Source: Pseudoalteromonas sp. T1lg23B (GTDB taxonomy: Bacteria > Pseudomonadota > Gammaproteobacteria > Enterobacterales > Alteromonadaceae). From it: a stretch of 64,000 bases of DNA. The stretch spans positions 496,429-560,428 of the forward strand of contig NZ_PQBZ01000034.1 of assembly GCF_002964665.1 (NCBI RefSeq), given 5' to 3'. Below are positions 36,990 through 47,272 of the stretch, piece after piece. Numbering within the stretch: the first letter of the stretch is position 1; each line of letters opens with the position of its first letter. The translations under genes and the position numbers were made by a program. The notes below the pieces were generated by a model. It saw only the letters and a list, made by a program, of their open reading frames with translations, made no database searches and had not been told where the DNA came from.

Positions 36990-38357
36990 TTAGCGTTTAC
37001 CCTCACGGCGCAGCGCACTTTGAGTAAACTCATTATCTTGGAATGACTGACTGAAATCGTACATCTGCTCTTCGTTATCCAAACCAATCGCTAGATAGCG
37101 ACGTGAGTTTAGATCATAATAAACATCCAATGTACTCCAGTGAGTAGGCACCTCATAATAGTTAAGGCCATGAGCCATAGCTACGCGATACATTTGGTCG
37201 CGATTATCATACAAATCTGCGATATGGATCTGCCAGCTGTCTTCATCAATGTAGAACACACGTTTTTTATAGATGTGACGCGTACCCTCTTTTAGGTTTG
37301 CCTCAACAACCCATACACGGTGTTTTTCATATCTAACATGTTCAGGGTTTATATGACCTGGCTTCAAAATATCATCATACTTAAGCTTGTCGCTGTGAAG
37401 TTTATAGCTATTGTATGGAATATATAATTCTTGCTTACCCTTTAATGTCCAGTCATAACGGTTAGGTGAACCGTTAAACATGTCAAAGTCATCTGTAGTA
37501 CGTAGGCTGTCCGATGCTGTTCCCGGTGCATCATATGCAACATTAGGCGCACGACGAACTCGACGTTGCCCAGTATTGTATGTCCACGCCTGACGTGGAG
37601 TCAGAATTTGGTCCATTGTCTCGTGAACAAGCAACGCTGTGCCTGCTAGTCGCGCTGGCTCGGTTACCTTTTGCTTAAACTTAAAGAGTACATTCGACTC
37701 TTTAAGTTCTTCAGGCGTTGCATCTGTCGCAGAGTATTTAACCAATAACTTCTCATCAAAGCCTATTAAGTTGTATGCACCCGACTCTGTTGGCATAGCC
37801 TGACCACCAAAACGCGCAATGGAAAGACCGCGATAGCGTAACAGATGGTTCCAAATCGCTTCCAAACCATCTTTTGGAACTGGGAACGGAATACCAATTG
37901 CCGTATTTTTTATGCCGTTACCACCTTCAATCAACTCAGCTGTTGAAGCATATTGCTTAGTCGCGTCATAAACGAATTGAGGGTATGAGGCGCTGCGACG
38001 AGTTGGGTAGATGTTCATTTTGAACGTATCAGGATACGTATCAAACATTGCTACCTGACCCGGACTCAAAAACTCTTTGTACTTATCTACATTTGACTTA
38101 TCAATGGTAAACAGCACTTTATCATCCGCAAACGGATCTGGATGGTGCATACCCGGTTTGTAATTGGCTGGCGGCTTAGTAATGCCACCGTCCCAAGCTG
38201 GGATTGAACCATCTTTATTACCTGCTTTTTCAGCACCAATTGGAGTTAAGTCAACACCTAAACGTGCTACTTGTTCAGCCGACATTTTAGCCATCGCGCT
38301 CGTAGCTGATAGCATTGTTATCATTGTTGCGGCAATGAGTGTAGGTTTTCTAAACAT
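36990..38357 (-). CDS. DUF1329 periplasmic protein (LolA-like)
   Basis: The 455 residues begin with a signal peptide (MFRKPTLIAATMITMLSATSAMA) followed by a DUF1329 domain, predicted to fold like the lipoprotein carrier LolA. Landmarks are LGVDLTPIGAEKAGN, SIPAWDGG and the late ANLKEGTRHIYKKRVFYIDED stretch. It lies 11 bp after the DUF1302 gene. In Pseudomonas and relatives the two families are regularly paired beside RND permeases, so a periplasmic shuttle for a hydrophobic compound is a reasonable inference. Confidence 0.88.
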   Translation of the reverse strand: MFRKPTLIAATMITMLSATSAMAKMSAEQVARLGVDLTPIGAEKAGNKDGSIPAWDGGITKPPANYKPGMHHPDPFADDKVLFTIDKSNVDKYKEFLSPGQVAMFDTYPDTFKMNIYPTRRSASYPQFVYDATKQYASTAELIEGGNGIKNTAIGIPFPVPKDGLEAIWNHLLRYRGLSIARFGGQAMPTESGAYNLIGFDEKLLVKYSATDATPEELKESNVLFKFKQKVTEPARLAGTALLVHETMDQILTPRQAWTYNTGQRRVRRAPNVAYDAPGTASDSLRTTDDFDMFNGSPNRYDWTLKGKQELYIPYNSYKLHSDKLKYDDILKPGHINPEHVRYEKHRVWVVEANLKEGTRHIYKKRVFYIDEDSWQIHIADLYDNRDQMYRVAMAHGLNYYEVPTHWSTLDVYYDLNSRRYLAIGLDNEEQMYDFSQSFQDNEFTQSALRREGKR

Positions 38358-38368
38358 ACTGAAAGCCC

Positions 38369-40486
38369 TTAAATTGAATACTTGATGTTAAAAGAGACAA
38401 AATCACGGTCTGCAAATGTGTTAGTGGCGCCGCCACCCCAGAACGTGTTGTAGCCTACGTCAAACGACCACGCATTTTGATAGTTGAAATTTAAAGTCAC
38501 ACCTAATGATTTACGATCCTCAATAAATAGGAACATTGGATCAGGTGTAATACCGTTTACATCGTGCGAGAAAACAACTCTCGGTGAAAAGTTAACGCCT
38601 GAAAACAGGTTGTTATACTCACCTTTGGCGATTAATCGATAACCCCATGCCGATGATGTTGGGAAAGGATTAACCTCAGGTCCATTTGATACCGCTTGAT
38701 GTAACAAGTCGTAGCTCTTACCTGAAATTCCCTCAATCGTACCGCTTCGCCCCGTTCCTGAAACGTTTAGACGAAGTTGATCGTATGTAGGCATATCTTT
38801 GATGGTAACAGCACCTACTTCACCAACAACTGCCCAACTATCAGCACCTAACGATGGGCCAAACAAATGAGTCGCTGTAAACTGCGCCTGTAGCGTATCT
38901 CGTAAAATGTAACCTTGTGCAACTTCGCCCGGGTCTACATAGGCGACTGTGTCACCTTCACTCAACTGAGATAAGCCAGCAAAGTCATCACGGCGTCCTG
39001 CATAAGCAAGCTGTTCAACCATACCAGCATACAGTAGCTCTACATCATCGATTTGTAGAGGTTCATCTTCGCGGAATGCAAATTCACCAGAAAATGCTGT
39101 TTCACCTAACGCTGTATTGAAGCTTAAACCGTAAAGTTTAATGTCTTCAGGATAAACAATTTGTGCCTGCGTAAAAGCATTTAAATTTGTGATGTTATCT
39201 TCAGTAATGGTGTTAGTTGCGATATAGGCAAGATCTTGCGCAACCCCCGCATTAGTGAAATCTGAAGCTTTACCGGAAATTAGCGGTCTGCGGCTATGAT
39301 AGTTGATGTAATACAACGCAAACTCTGTATCGTTTAACGCTGGAGAATAGATACCTAAACGTAAACCGTATTGGCCACCGTCTTCCGGCTCAGTTTTACC
39401 TGCATCACCTTTCCCCTTAAGGGCAACTTTCGTAGGGTAAGCTAGGTACATTTGTGCTAGTAGCTTTTGCGCTGATTGGCTAGTGGTTACACCATCTTGC
39501 GTTACATCAAGGCCCTGTGCAGCCAAGGCACCTAACCATGTGGTTTGTAGAGCATTGAGCGAATCAGTCAAATGCTGTAGATCAATATCAGGGTTAGAGG
39601 TAAAACCAAGCTGTACGTTTTGAGAAAAACCATTTGCTGATGCAAAGTCATTAGTTGAGAAGTAACTTCCCGTAGCTGGCAAACGTGTTTCATGCCAGTC
39701 ATACTGGTAGAAACCTTCTAACGTAATGTGCTCTGTAATACCCAATGATGCCCATAGCATACCAACAGGGATAAATGCTTCTTTAACTTCAGAACCGGGC
39801 GCTTTTAAGCGATCGATATCCACAGGGTTAACGTTGATACCGTGACTGATCAAGGTACTTTCACCCCAGTTTACTACTTGTTGACCTAAACGAACTGATA
39901 AAGGGTTTTTACCATCATTTAAATCGAAGTCAGCCCATACAAACGCATCTAGCAGACGAAAATCAGAACAAACCTGTTCTTTTGTTTCATCAAACGCACA
40001 AGGATCGACTTTTCTACCAGATACAGGGTTGTTGTAGGCAAAATCACCATCTTCCATTGCAAAGTCATAGAAGTACATAAAACGCGAGAAGAAACCATAG
40101 TTATCTTTACTAATCGCTAAATCATGTGTGCCTTTGACGAGCTGAGAAAAGGTCTCGCCTGAATCAAAATTTAAATTACCTGCATCACCGTTGTTTGAAT
40201 ACGCCCCTGGATTCGCCCAAACCTCACTTGAGCTATAAATTGTATTACCAGTCAATGCGTTATAGCCAGACCAATCAAACTTAGGGTGATTACTCTTACC
40301 TATATACTGAAAATCTCTATCTTCTACACGAATGCTCTGGCCGTAAGAAAATGTAGAATCAAACGTGATATCAAAATCACCGACTTGAAAGCTTGCAGCA
40401 AGTAAAGGCGCACTGCTCATCGACATAGCAGCTGCACTAAGACCGAGCATGATTTTGTTCTTCACAAAAAGCGATCTTTTTATCAT
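38369..40486 (-). CDS. DUF1302 outer-membrane protein
   Basis: I use the ATG at 40484-40486, with GGGGGAG 5 bases upstream. It gives 705 residues beginning MIKRSLFVKNKIMLGL and a signal peptide ending at about residue 31. The mature protein is rich in amphipathic beta strands and ends ...DFVSFNIKYSI, an aromatic/hydrophobic terminus typical of outer-membrane barrels. DUF1302 landmarks such as RLGQQVVNWGEST are present. It is the first gene of the envelope cassette; the 237-bp gap upstream should hold the promoter. Confidence 0.87.
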   Translation of the reverse strand: MIKRSLFVKNKIMLGLSAAAMSMSSAPLLAASFQVGDFDITFDSTFSYGQSIRVEDRDFQYIGKSNHPKFDWSGYNALTGNTIYSSSEVWANPGAYSNNGDAGNLNFDSGETFSQLVKGTHDLAISKDNYGFFSRFMYFYDFAMEDGDFAYNNPVSGRKVDPCAFDETKEQVCSDFRLLDAFVWADFDLNDGKNPLSVRLGQQVVNWGESTLISHGINVNPVDIDRLKAPGSEVKEAFIPVGMLWASLGITEHITLEGFYQYDWHETRLPATGSYFSTNDFASANGFSQNVQLGFTSNPDIDLQHLTDSLNALQTTWLGALAAQGLDVTQDGVTTSQSAQKLLAQMYLAYPTKVALKGKGDAGKTEPEDGGQYGLRLGIYSPALNDTEFALYYINYHSRRPLISGKASDFTNAGVAQDLAYIATNTITEDNITNLNAFTQAQIVYPEDIKLYGLSFNTALGETAFSGEFAFREDEPLQIDDVELLYAGMVEQLAYAGRRDDFAGLSQLSEGDTVAYVDPGEVAQGYILRDTLQAQFTATHLFGPSLGADSWAVVGEVGAVTIKDMPTYDQLRLNVSGTGRSGTIEGISGKSYDLLHQAVSNGPEVNPFPTSSAWGYRLIAKGEYNNLFSGVNFSPRVVFSHDVNGITPDPMFLFIEDRKSLGVTLNFNYQNAWSFDVGYNTFWGGGATNTFADRDFVSFNIKYSI

Positions 40487-40723
40487 TATTTCTCCCCCTT
40501 CTGGCGGGTATTTTCTAATCAAGTTGTTGTTTTTTGTTGTCGTAACGATAGAAGCGAATTATCAAAATTACAAATGGAACGCGTTCAATCGGTGCATATT
40601 TAACGTCAAGGGCGCTAGTTTACTCTTGGTAAGACGTCCTACCAGATAATTTATAACACGTAATTTAAGTTTATAACAAACCCATTTAACAAAAATACAA
40701 TATGACAGTGTTAAAATTTCGGT

Positions 40724-40945
40724 TTAAGTAATTTTTTCAAGCGAAACAAAGCTATTTTGGCCATCTAGACATAATCTAAAGCGCCCTCTTACACCGAGCG
40801 ATGAAACAAACTTACGAATATGTGCGGCAGGAAAGCGGATTGTTTTTCCGCCATCCTCGGTAACCTGAATATATTTATAATACCCTTCGTAATATTTCAT
40901 GCACTCGTCGTAAGTCAGGTATATTGAAAAAAAATACTCTTGCAT
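40724..40945 (-). CDS. DUF2835 small protein
   Basis: This 73-residue protein starts MQEYFFSIYLTYDECMKYY and ends GVRGRFRLCLDGQNSFVSLEKI, matching my recollection of the DUF2835 family found in marine gammaproteobacteria. No function is known. It begins 8 bp after the pepN stop and is probably co-transcribed with pepN. Confidence 0.75.
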   Translation of the reverse strand: MQEYFFSIYLTYDECMKYYEGYYKYIQVTEDGGKTIRFPAAHIRKFVSSLGVRGRFRLCLDGQNSFVSLEKIT

Positions 40946-40953
40946 TGGTACAT

Positions 40954-43548
40954 TTAGCTCAGTGCTTTTTCTACTTTTTCATATAAATCGTCACTTAAAT
41001 CAGCCATCGCAGCCAACCGTTCCAACTGAGCTTTCATTAACTGTTGACGTTGTGCATCAAATCGCTTCCATGACATAAATGGCGTTATCATGCGCGACGC
41101 ATTTTGCGGGTTGATAGCATTAAGCTCAATTAATAAATCACCTAATAGTTCGTAACCTTTACCATCAATACGATGAAATTGTTCTGGGTTGTTTCGTGCA
41201 AAGCTACCTACCAAAGCACGTACTCTGTTGGGATTTGCCTTATCAAAACATGGATGTGTGTATAAATTATGGATGTGATCTATCGCATCATTGCCTTTAC
41301 GAGTTGCTTGTAACGCAAACCATTTATCCATAACTAGTAAATCATGACGCCAGCGCGAGTCAAATTCAGCCATGGCAGTCTCAGAGCCTGCCAGTTGTGC
41401 ATTAACACCAGCCTTTAATGCACCTAATACTAAAGTCATGTTATCCGACATTCTGTGGGCTTCAAGCCACTCATTGACCTGCTCGTCCGCGCATCTAGCC
41501 AAATAGTAGAGACAGGTGTTTTTCATCGCTCGAGCTGATACAGCCCCATGTCCAAGCTCGCCGTTTTCAACACATGCCATGAATGTATCTTTTAACGCAT
41601 CAGCCAAAGTGTTGGCGATGGTTTGTTCAAACTGAGCGATGCTCTGATTCAAAGCATCGACAGGCACTTGCGTAAATGCTGTTGCTAACGTATCAAAGCT
41701 AGGCACTCTTATCAGTTCAGCCAAAAGCGCTAAATCTCCCTTGCGCTCACGTAACAACGCTTCAAATGTAGCAAGTAGTTCTGAGGAAAGCGCGATCGAC
41801 TGCCCCTGCTCAAATTTCGAAACAGCTGCAATCACCTGCAATATAAATGCTTGTTGTGCTGCTTCCCATCTTGCGTAATCACTGCTTGCATGTGCAATGA
41901 TGTGAATTAGCTCATCAAGTTGATAGTCATAATTAACGATAACAGGCGCAGAAAAGTCTTCAAGTAATACTGCAACTGGTCGCTCTGTTATCTGTTCAAA
42001 AATGACTGTTTGTTCCTTTTGAGTCAAATTGATCACTTTTGAGGCATTCTTACCATCGACAATAAGTGGCAGTGCTTTGCCATTTTTATCAAGTAACTCA
42101 ATAGCAAATGGGATATGTAATGGGCTTTGTATTGGATCATGTTTGGCATTTTGTTGAGCAATCGTACAGACATACTGACTGTTCGCTTCATCAAATGAAG
42201 TCACAACTTTCAAACTTGGCGTGCCAACTTGCTCGTACCAAAGTTTAAACTGAGCCAAATCTATTTTGCTGGCATCTTGCATCGCCGCAACAAAGTCATC
42301 ACAAGTAACGGCCTGGCCATCATGGCGTTCAAAATACAGCTGCATGCCTTTTTGGAAGTTCTGTTCTCCTAACAAAGTATGCATCATACGGATCACTTCA
42401 GCACCTTTGTTGTATACAGTGACAGTATAAAAGTTATTCATTTCAATAACTTTATTCGGTCTAATAGGATGCGCCATGGGTCCAGCATCTTCTTCGAACT
42501 GGTGCATTCGCATTGCCATTACCGCATCAATACGATTCAGACCACGCGATCCTAAATCACTGCTAAACTCTTGATCTCTGAATACTGTCAGGCCTTCTTT
42601 TAGTGAAAGTTGAAACCAATCTCGACAGGTAACTCGATTACCCGTCCAGTTGTGAAAGTATTCATGGCCGACGATCGACTCTATAGTGTGATAGTCTCTA
42701 TCTGTCGCTGTTTGCTGATTAGCCAGTACACAAGCACTGTTGAATACATTTAGACCCTTGTTTTCCATCGCTCCCATATTAAAGAAATCGACAGCAACAA
42801 TCATATAAATATCAAGATCATACTCTAGGTTAAACCGCTCTTCATCCCACTTCATCGCATTTTTTAACGAGGCCATGGCATGGGGCGCTTTCGATAAATT
42901 GCCTTTATCCACAAACAGCACAAGTTCCACTTTACGACCAGAACGGGTGATGAACTCATCTTTCAACTCGTCAAAATCGCCCGCCACAAGCGCAAATAGA
43001 TAGCTCGGCTTTTTAAACGGATCATGCCACGTTGTATAGTGACGGCCTCCTTCCATCGTCCCGTGCGCTATCTTGTTACCATTTGACAACAGGGAGGGCA
43101 TTGACTGATCACCAATTACTGTCACAGTGTATACTGTTAAAACGTCGGGCCGGTCTAAAAAGTAAGTAATTTTACGAAATCCCTCTGCTTCACACTGTGT
43201 GCAATACGCTCCGCCAGAAAGATAAAGCCCTTCTAGTGCGGTGTTAGTCTGTGGTGAGATTTCGGTAACGATTTCTAATTCAAATTCGCTTGGCAAGTTA
43301 TTAAGTGTAAGCGTAGTGCTATTAGACTGATAGTCTTCAAATACATTGCCGTTAACTTTGAGAGAGATAAGTTTTAGATCGACGCCGTCTAAAGTGAGGC
43401 TGTCCAAAGCTTCTAGTGCAAGGTATTTAGCCTTTGCCGTTACTTTAGTTTGAGTTGGGTGTAAGTCAAAGGTAAGTTCTAACTTCTCGACCTGATGGCT
43501 AGGTGCTTTGTAGTCTTTTAGATACTTAGCTTGAGGTTTAGTTTCCAT
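40954..43548 (-). CDS. pepN: Aminopeptidase N (M1 family)
   Basis: PepN is the main cytoplasmic broad-specificity aminopeptidase, a zinc metalloenzyme. The 864 residues (870 in E. coli) show the substrate-binding GAMENKGLNVFN motif, the zinc site HEYFHNWTGNRVTC with a downstream glutamate in LKEGLTVFRD, and the catalytic tyrosine region in FYTVTVYNKGAEV. A helical C-terminal domain follows. DUF2835 sits directly downstream. Confidence 0.98.
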   Translation of the reverse strand: METKPQAKYLKDYKAPSHQVEKLELTFDLHPTQTKVTAKAKYLALEALDSLTLDGVDLKLISLKVNGNVFEDYQSNSTTLTLNNLPSEFELEIVTEISPQTNTALEGLYLSGGAYCTQCEAEGFRKITYFLDRPDVLTVYTVTVIGDQSMPSLLSNGNKIAHGTMEGGRHYTTWHDPFKKPSYLFALVAGDFDELKDEFITRSGRKVELVLFVDKGNLSKAPHAMASLKNAMKWDEERFNLEYDLDIYMIVAVDFFNMGAMENKGLNVFNSACVLANQQTATDRDYHTIESIVGHEYFHNWTGNRVTCRDWFQLSLKEGLTVFRDQEFSSDLGSRGLNRIDAVMAMRMHQFEEDAGPMAHPIRPNKVIEMNNFYTVTVYNKGAEVIRMMHTLLGEQNFQKGMQLYFERHDGQAVTCDDFVAAMQDASKIDLAQFKLWYEQVGTPSLKVVTSFDEANSQYVCTIAQQNAKHDPIQSPLHIPFAIELLDKNGKALPLIVDGKNASKVINLTQKEQTVIFEQITERPVAVLLEDFSAPVIVNYDYQLDELIHIIAHASSDYARWEAAQQAFILQVIAAVSKFEQGQSIALSSELLATFEALLRERKGDLALLAELIRVPSFDTLATAFTQVPVDALNQSIAQFEQTIANTLADALKDTFMACVENGELGHGAVSARAMKNTCLYYLARCADEQVNEWLEAHRMSDNMTLVLGALKAGVNAQLAGSETAMAEFDSRWRHDLLVMDKWFALQATRKGNDAIDHIHNLYTHPCFDKANPNRVRALVGSFARNNPEQFHRIDGKGYELLGDLLIELNAINPQNASRMITPFMSWKRFDAQRQQLMKAQLERLAAMADLSDDLYEKVEKALS

Positions 43549-43558
43549 AGTATGTCCT

Positions 43559-43587
43559 CAAAAAAACGCCCCGAGCTAACGGGGCGG
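43559..43587 (-). terminator. Rho-independent terminator after the NhaC-type gene
   Basis: CGCCCCG (43567-43573) pairs with CGGGGCG (43580-43586) around a 6-nt loop, followed on the minus strand by seven T residues. It separates the antiporter gene from pepN. Confidence 0.9.
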
Positions 43588-43592
43588 TACAA

Positions 43593-45050
43593 TTAAGCGC
43601 TTTGCTCTGCTTGTTTGGGCTTTATGCGCAATATTTTAATACCAAGATACGCATAAACAACGGCCAGCAAAGGATTTATTAAATTAAAGAATGCATACAT
43701 CGCATAGTCAAATGGATTGATCAATAAAACACTTTGCATGTAGGCACCACAGGTGTTCCATGGGATCAGTGGACTTGTGATGGTGCCACCATCTTCCAAA
43801 GTACGTGATAGGTTTACTGGTTTTAAGCCACGTTTTGCATATTCTTCTTTAAACATGCGACCAGGAACGACAATGGCAATGTACTGATCAGCAGCGATAA
43901 TGTTGGTTCCAATACAGGTTGCAACTGTTGAAGCAATTAGAGAACCGGTACTCTTGGCAACTTTTAAAATACTGCGTACAAAAATCTCAAGTAGCCCAGT
44001 TTTTTCCATAATCGCGCCAAACATCAGTGCTGTCATCACCAGCCAAGTCGTCGTTAACATACTCGACATGCCACCGCCACTGAGTAAATCGTCCATCTTG
44101 GCATCACCTGTTGTTACAGTAAAACCTTCATAAAAGGTTGCCCAAACGAGCTTAAAATAACCAACCAACTGACCTTGCGATGCGTCTATTTGGCTTTGGA
44201 TAAGCTCGCCTTGGAATAACATCGCCCATACCGCGCCAACAACCGCACCAATTGAAATGGCCGGAAATGCTGGCATTTTCTTAAAAGCAAGCCCTAGTAA
44301 AACCAGCAGAGGAACCAACATAACGGGGTTAATATTGAAATTACCTTGTAAAATACTAACAATTTCTTCGATACGCCCAATGTCGCTACTAACATCAGCG
44401 CTAAAGCCCATAAATGTAAATATGATCAACGCAATCACAAAGCTCGGTACTGTGGTCCATAACATATGCTGAATATGTTCGAATAAATCACTTCCGGCGA
44501 CAGCTGGAGCTAGGTTCGTTGTTTCGGACAAAGGACTTAACTTATCACCAAAGTATGCCCCAGAAATAACCGCACCAGCCGTTACCACTTGATCAAGTCC
44601 CAAACCCGTTGCAACGCCGAGCAAAGCAACACCTATCGTTGCAGCCGTCGTCCAAGAGCTTCCTATACTCATTGCTACAATGCCGCATATTAGGCAGCTT
44701 GCCGCATAAAACCAGCTTGGGCTAATGATTTGCAAACCATAGTAGATAAGAGTGGGTACAGTGCCTGACAACAACCAAGTACCAATCAAAGCGCCCACCA
44801 TAAGTAAGATCAAGATTGCACCAAGTGACAGAGTGATCCCTTTGATCATGGCTTCTTCAAGGGTTTTCCATGTGTAACCATTTTTTAAACCTATAAGTGC
44901 AGCCGTAAAGGTCGCAAACAGCAAAGCTATCTGGTTAGGACCGGATGATGAATTATCACCATAAAGATAAACAGCTGCGCCGAGTAAACAGACTAACACT
45001 GAAATGGGTAAAAACGCGTCAAAAAATGAGGGTTGTTTAGGTTGCTTCAA
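43593..45050 (-). CDS. nhaC: NhaC-family Na+/H+ antiporter
   Basis: The 485 residues form about 11-12 membrane helices with NhaC-family landmarks: GIVAMSIGSSWTTAATIGVA, AYFGDKLSPLSETTNLAP and TCIGTNIIAADQYIAIVVPG. It should exchange cytoplasmic Na+ for protons, which suits a marine sodium-cycling bacterium; some family members carry malate/lactate instead. It is a single-gene unit with a terminator just downstream. Confidence 0.9.
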   Translation of the reverse strand: MKQPKQPSFFDAFLPISVLVCLLGAAVYLYGDNSSSGPNQIALLFATFTAALIGLKNGYTWKTLEEAMIKGITLSLGAILILLMVGALIGTWLLSGTVPTLIYYGLQIISPSWFYAASCLICGIVAMSIGSSWTTAATIGVALLGVATGLGLDQVVTAGAVISGAYFGDKLSPLSETTNLAPAVAGSDLFEHIQHMLWTTVPSFVIALIIFTFMGFSADVSSDIGRIEEIVSILQGNFNINPVMLVPLLVLLGLAFKKMPAFPAISIGAVVGAVWAMLFQGELIQSQIDASQGQLVGYFKLVWATFYEGFTVTTGDAKMDDLLSGGGMSSMLTTTWLVMTALMFGAIMEKTGLLEIFVRSILKVAKSTGSLIASTVATCIGTNIIAADQYIAIVVPGRMFKEEYAKRGLKPVNLSRTLEDGGTITSPLIPWNTCGAYMQSVLLINPFDYAMYAFFNLINPLLAVVYAYLGIKILRIKPKQAEQSA

Positions 45051-45184
45051 ACTGAACTCTCCTATGCATGATACTCATGCTTATTATTATTTTAAGCACA
45101 ACCTTAGGTCGTGATAATTGCAATAAATTGTTATTCGTAGATTAACTGGCGTGAATCATAGCAAATTCATCAGCGAAGTCGTAA

Positions 45185-45210
45185 CAAAAAAGGCGCCTAA
45201 GCGCCTTTTA
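45185..45210 (-). terminator. Terminator after prc
   Basis: AAAAGGCGC (45188-45196) pairs with GCGCCTTTT (45201-45209) around a 4-nt loop, with a T-run on the minus strand. It ends the msrC-orf93-proQ-prc unit. Confidence 0.88.
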
Positions 45211-45229
45211 ACTTCGTGTTGAATAATAT

Positions 45230-47260
45230 TTATACATCATTCTTCGCTAAACGGCCAAAGGAAATCAGGTCTTGAGTTATCAATGCTGCTTCCTCTAAAT
45301 ATGGGTCTAGCTCTGAGATAACTTCGGGCAAGTCATCTAGCTTGTCAACAGGCTCTAAACCTAGTCTTTTCAAGCGCTCATTATTTCGTGCTAAAGAACG
45401 CTGTTCAGCTTCGTCTCTTTCTTTTAAACGTTCAGCTTCGACCAAAGAGATTTTCTTGTCATCTTTTTGTTCATTATAACGGGCTATATCGTCATATACA
45501 TATTTAAACTCAGGTTCGCTTTTAATACGAGCGGTGTGTTTAGACTGTATGTACTCGACTACAGGCTTTAAATTGTCCAGAGTGCTATATCGCGCTTGTT
45601 TAATACTATCCCAAGGTAAAGCATTATCTTCTTGACTTTCTCCCCACTCTTCTGGGTCAATCGCTGAAGGTAAAAGAATGTCAGGAACTACACCTTTGTT
45701 TTGAGTGCTCCCGCCATTAATGCGATAGAATTTAGCGATTGTATAGGTAACACTGCCTAACGCGTTACTGAATAAATCATAATTTTTACTCAACCCTCTG
45801 TGTTGCTGAACTGTGCCTTTACCGAAGGTCTGTTCACCAATAACCACACCACGTCCATAGTCTTGAATTGCAGCAGCGAAAATTTCCGAGGCTGAGGCGC
45901 TATATCTGTCCACTAATACAGTCATAGGACCATCATAAAACGTAATACCGTCTCTGTCCTTTTGCTCTTCTACTCGGTTATATGCTGTATGTATCTGTAC
46001 TACCGGCCCTTGGTCAATAAACAGGCCTGTTAGTTGGGTCGCTTCGTATAAAGAACCACCGCCATTTTGACGCAGATCGATAACAATGCCATCAACTTTT
46101 TGTTCTTTTAATTTGGTAAGCTCCACTTTCACATCTTTAGATAGATTATTGTAAAAGCTTGGTATTTCAATCACACCAATTTTGCTGGTTAAGTCTGAGT
46201 ATTTAGCCTCGAATACTTCCGACTTCGCTGCTCGGTCTTCCAAGCGAATTTTGTCACGAACGATTTCTACCACTTTTGGCGTACCGTGTGTGTCCGAGCC
46301 TTTAAGGTATTGCAATCTGACTTTCGTCCCTTTCGGACCTTTGATCAAATCGACCACATCATCAAGACGCCAACCGATAACATCAACGAACTCTTCTTGG
46401 TCTTGAGCGACACCTACAATACGATCGTCAGGTTTAATTTTCTCAGACTTGTCTGCTGGGCCGCCCGGAACTAATGAGCGAATAACCGTGTAATCCTCAT
46501 CGTAACCTAAAACAGCACCAATCCCTTCAAGTTCAAGATCCATGTCCATTTTAAATTGTTCAGCACGACGTGGCGATAAATAAGATGTATGGGCTTCAAC
46601 ACTGCGCGCGAAGGAGTTCATAACTACTTGAAAAACATCTTCGCTGTTGGTTTGTACTAGACGTTTCAATGTATTGTTATAACGCTTAGTGAGAATTTCT
46701 TTGATTTCTTTCCATTCTTTGCCAGTCAGTTTCAAGCGTAGCGCATCAGACTTAACACGTTGACGCCAATATTCGTCCAATTCATCTTTAGACTTTGCGA
46801 ATTCGATGTCTTCCCTGTCGTAAAAAAATGCATCGGGTTTATCGAACTTCATCTCGCCGTCAAGCAAGGTAATCGCGAACTGAAAACGCTCAAAACGACG
46901 TTTCATACTTAAATTAAATAGCTCGTAAGCAAATTCTAACTTGCCACTTTTTATCGCATCGTCAAATTGCTTACTGTATTTTTTGAACTGTTCAATGTCG
47001 CTTTGTAGGAATACCGAGCGGTTATAGTCGAGCGAATCTATATAACGGTCAAATATTTCTTCCGACAAAGCGTCATCAAAACTAAATCGCTTATAGTGCT
47101 GTCGAGTAAAATAGTTGGTCACTCTTTTGCTTGCCGTTGTATGTTGGACTTCAGGTGCGAGCACCGGAATATCCTTCTCAGTCACGGTATTTGAAGATGC
47201 AAATGTAGCTCCAGATAATAACGCGGCGATAACAGGAATGAGTGTCAACTTTTTACTCAT
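45230..47260 (-). CDS. prc: Tail-specific protease Prc
   Basis: Prc is a periplasmic serine protease that trims C-termini, including those of cell-wall and tagged proteins. The 676 residues (682 in E. coli) show a signal peptide (about 1-23), a helical N-terminal region, a PDZ domain (about 235-320), and the catalytic part with GGGSLYEATQ, YSASASEIFAA holding the serine, and EQTFGKGTVQ holding the lysine. I prefer the ATG at 47258-47260: AGGAG lies 8 bases upstream, whereas the GTG two codons earlier would be only 2 bases from it. It follows proQ as in E. coli. Confidence 0.96.
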   Translation of the reverse strand: MSKKLTLIPVIAALLSGATFASSNTVTEKDIPVLAPEVQHTTASKRVTNYFTRQHYKRFSFDDALSEEIFDRYIDSLDYNRSVFLQSDIEQFKKYSKQFDDAIKSGKLEFAYELFNLSMKRRFERFQFAITLLDGEMKFDKPDAFFYDREDIEFAKSKDELDEYWRQRVKSDALRLKLTGKEWKEIKEILTKRYNNTLKRLVQTNSEDVFQVVMNSFARSVEAHTSYLSPRRAEQFKMDMDLELEGIGAVLGYDEDYTVIRSLVPGGPADKSEKIKPDDRIVGVAQDQEEFVDVIGWRLDDVVDLIKGPKGTKVRLQYLKGSDTHGTPKVVEIVRDKIRLEDRAAKSEVFEAKYSDLTSKIGVIEIPSFYNNLSKDVKVELTKLKEQKVDGIVIDLRQNGGGSLYEATQLTGLFIDQGPVVQIHTAYNRVEEQKDRDGITFYDGPMTVLVDRYSASASEIFAAAIQDYGRGVVIGEQTFGKGTVQQHRGLSKNYDLFSNALGSVTYTIAKFYRINGGSTQNKGVVPDILLPSAIDPEEWGESQEDNALPWDSIKQARYSTLDNLKPVVEYIQSKHTARIKSEPEFKYVYDDIARYNEQKDDKKISLVEAERLKERDEAEQRSLARNNERLKRLGLEPVDKLDDLPEVISELDPYLEEAALITQDLISFGRLAKNDV

Positions 47261-47272
47261 ACGCACAACTCC

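Noticed and set aside
36887..37087. 67-residue upstream extension of the YCF48-like protein
   Set aside because: It overlaps the DUF1329 3' end, and the downstream ATG begins a textbook signal peptide.
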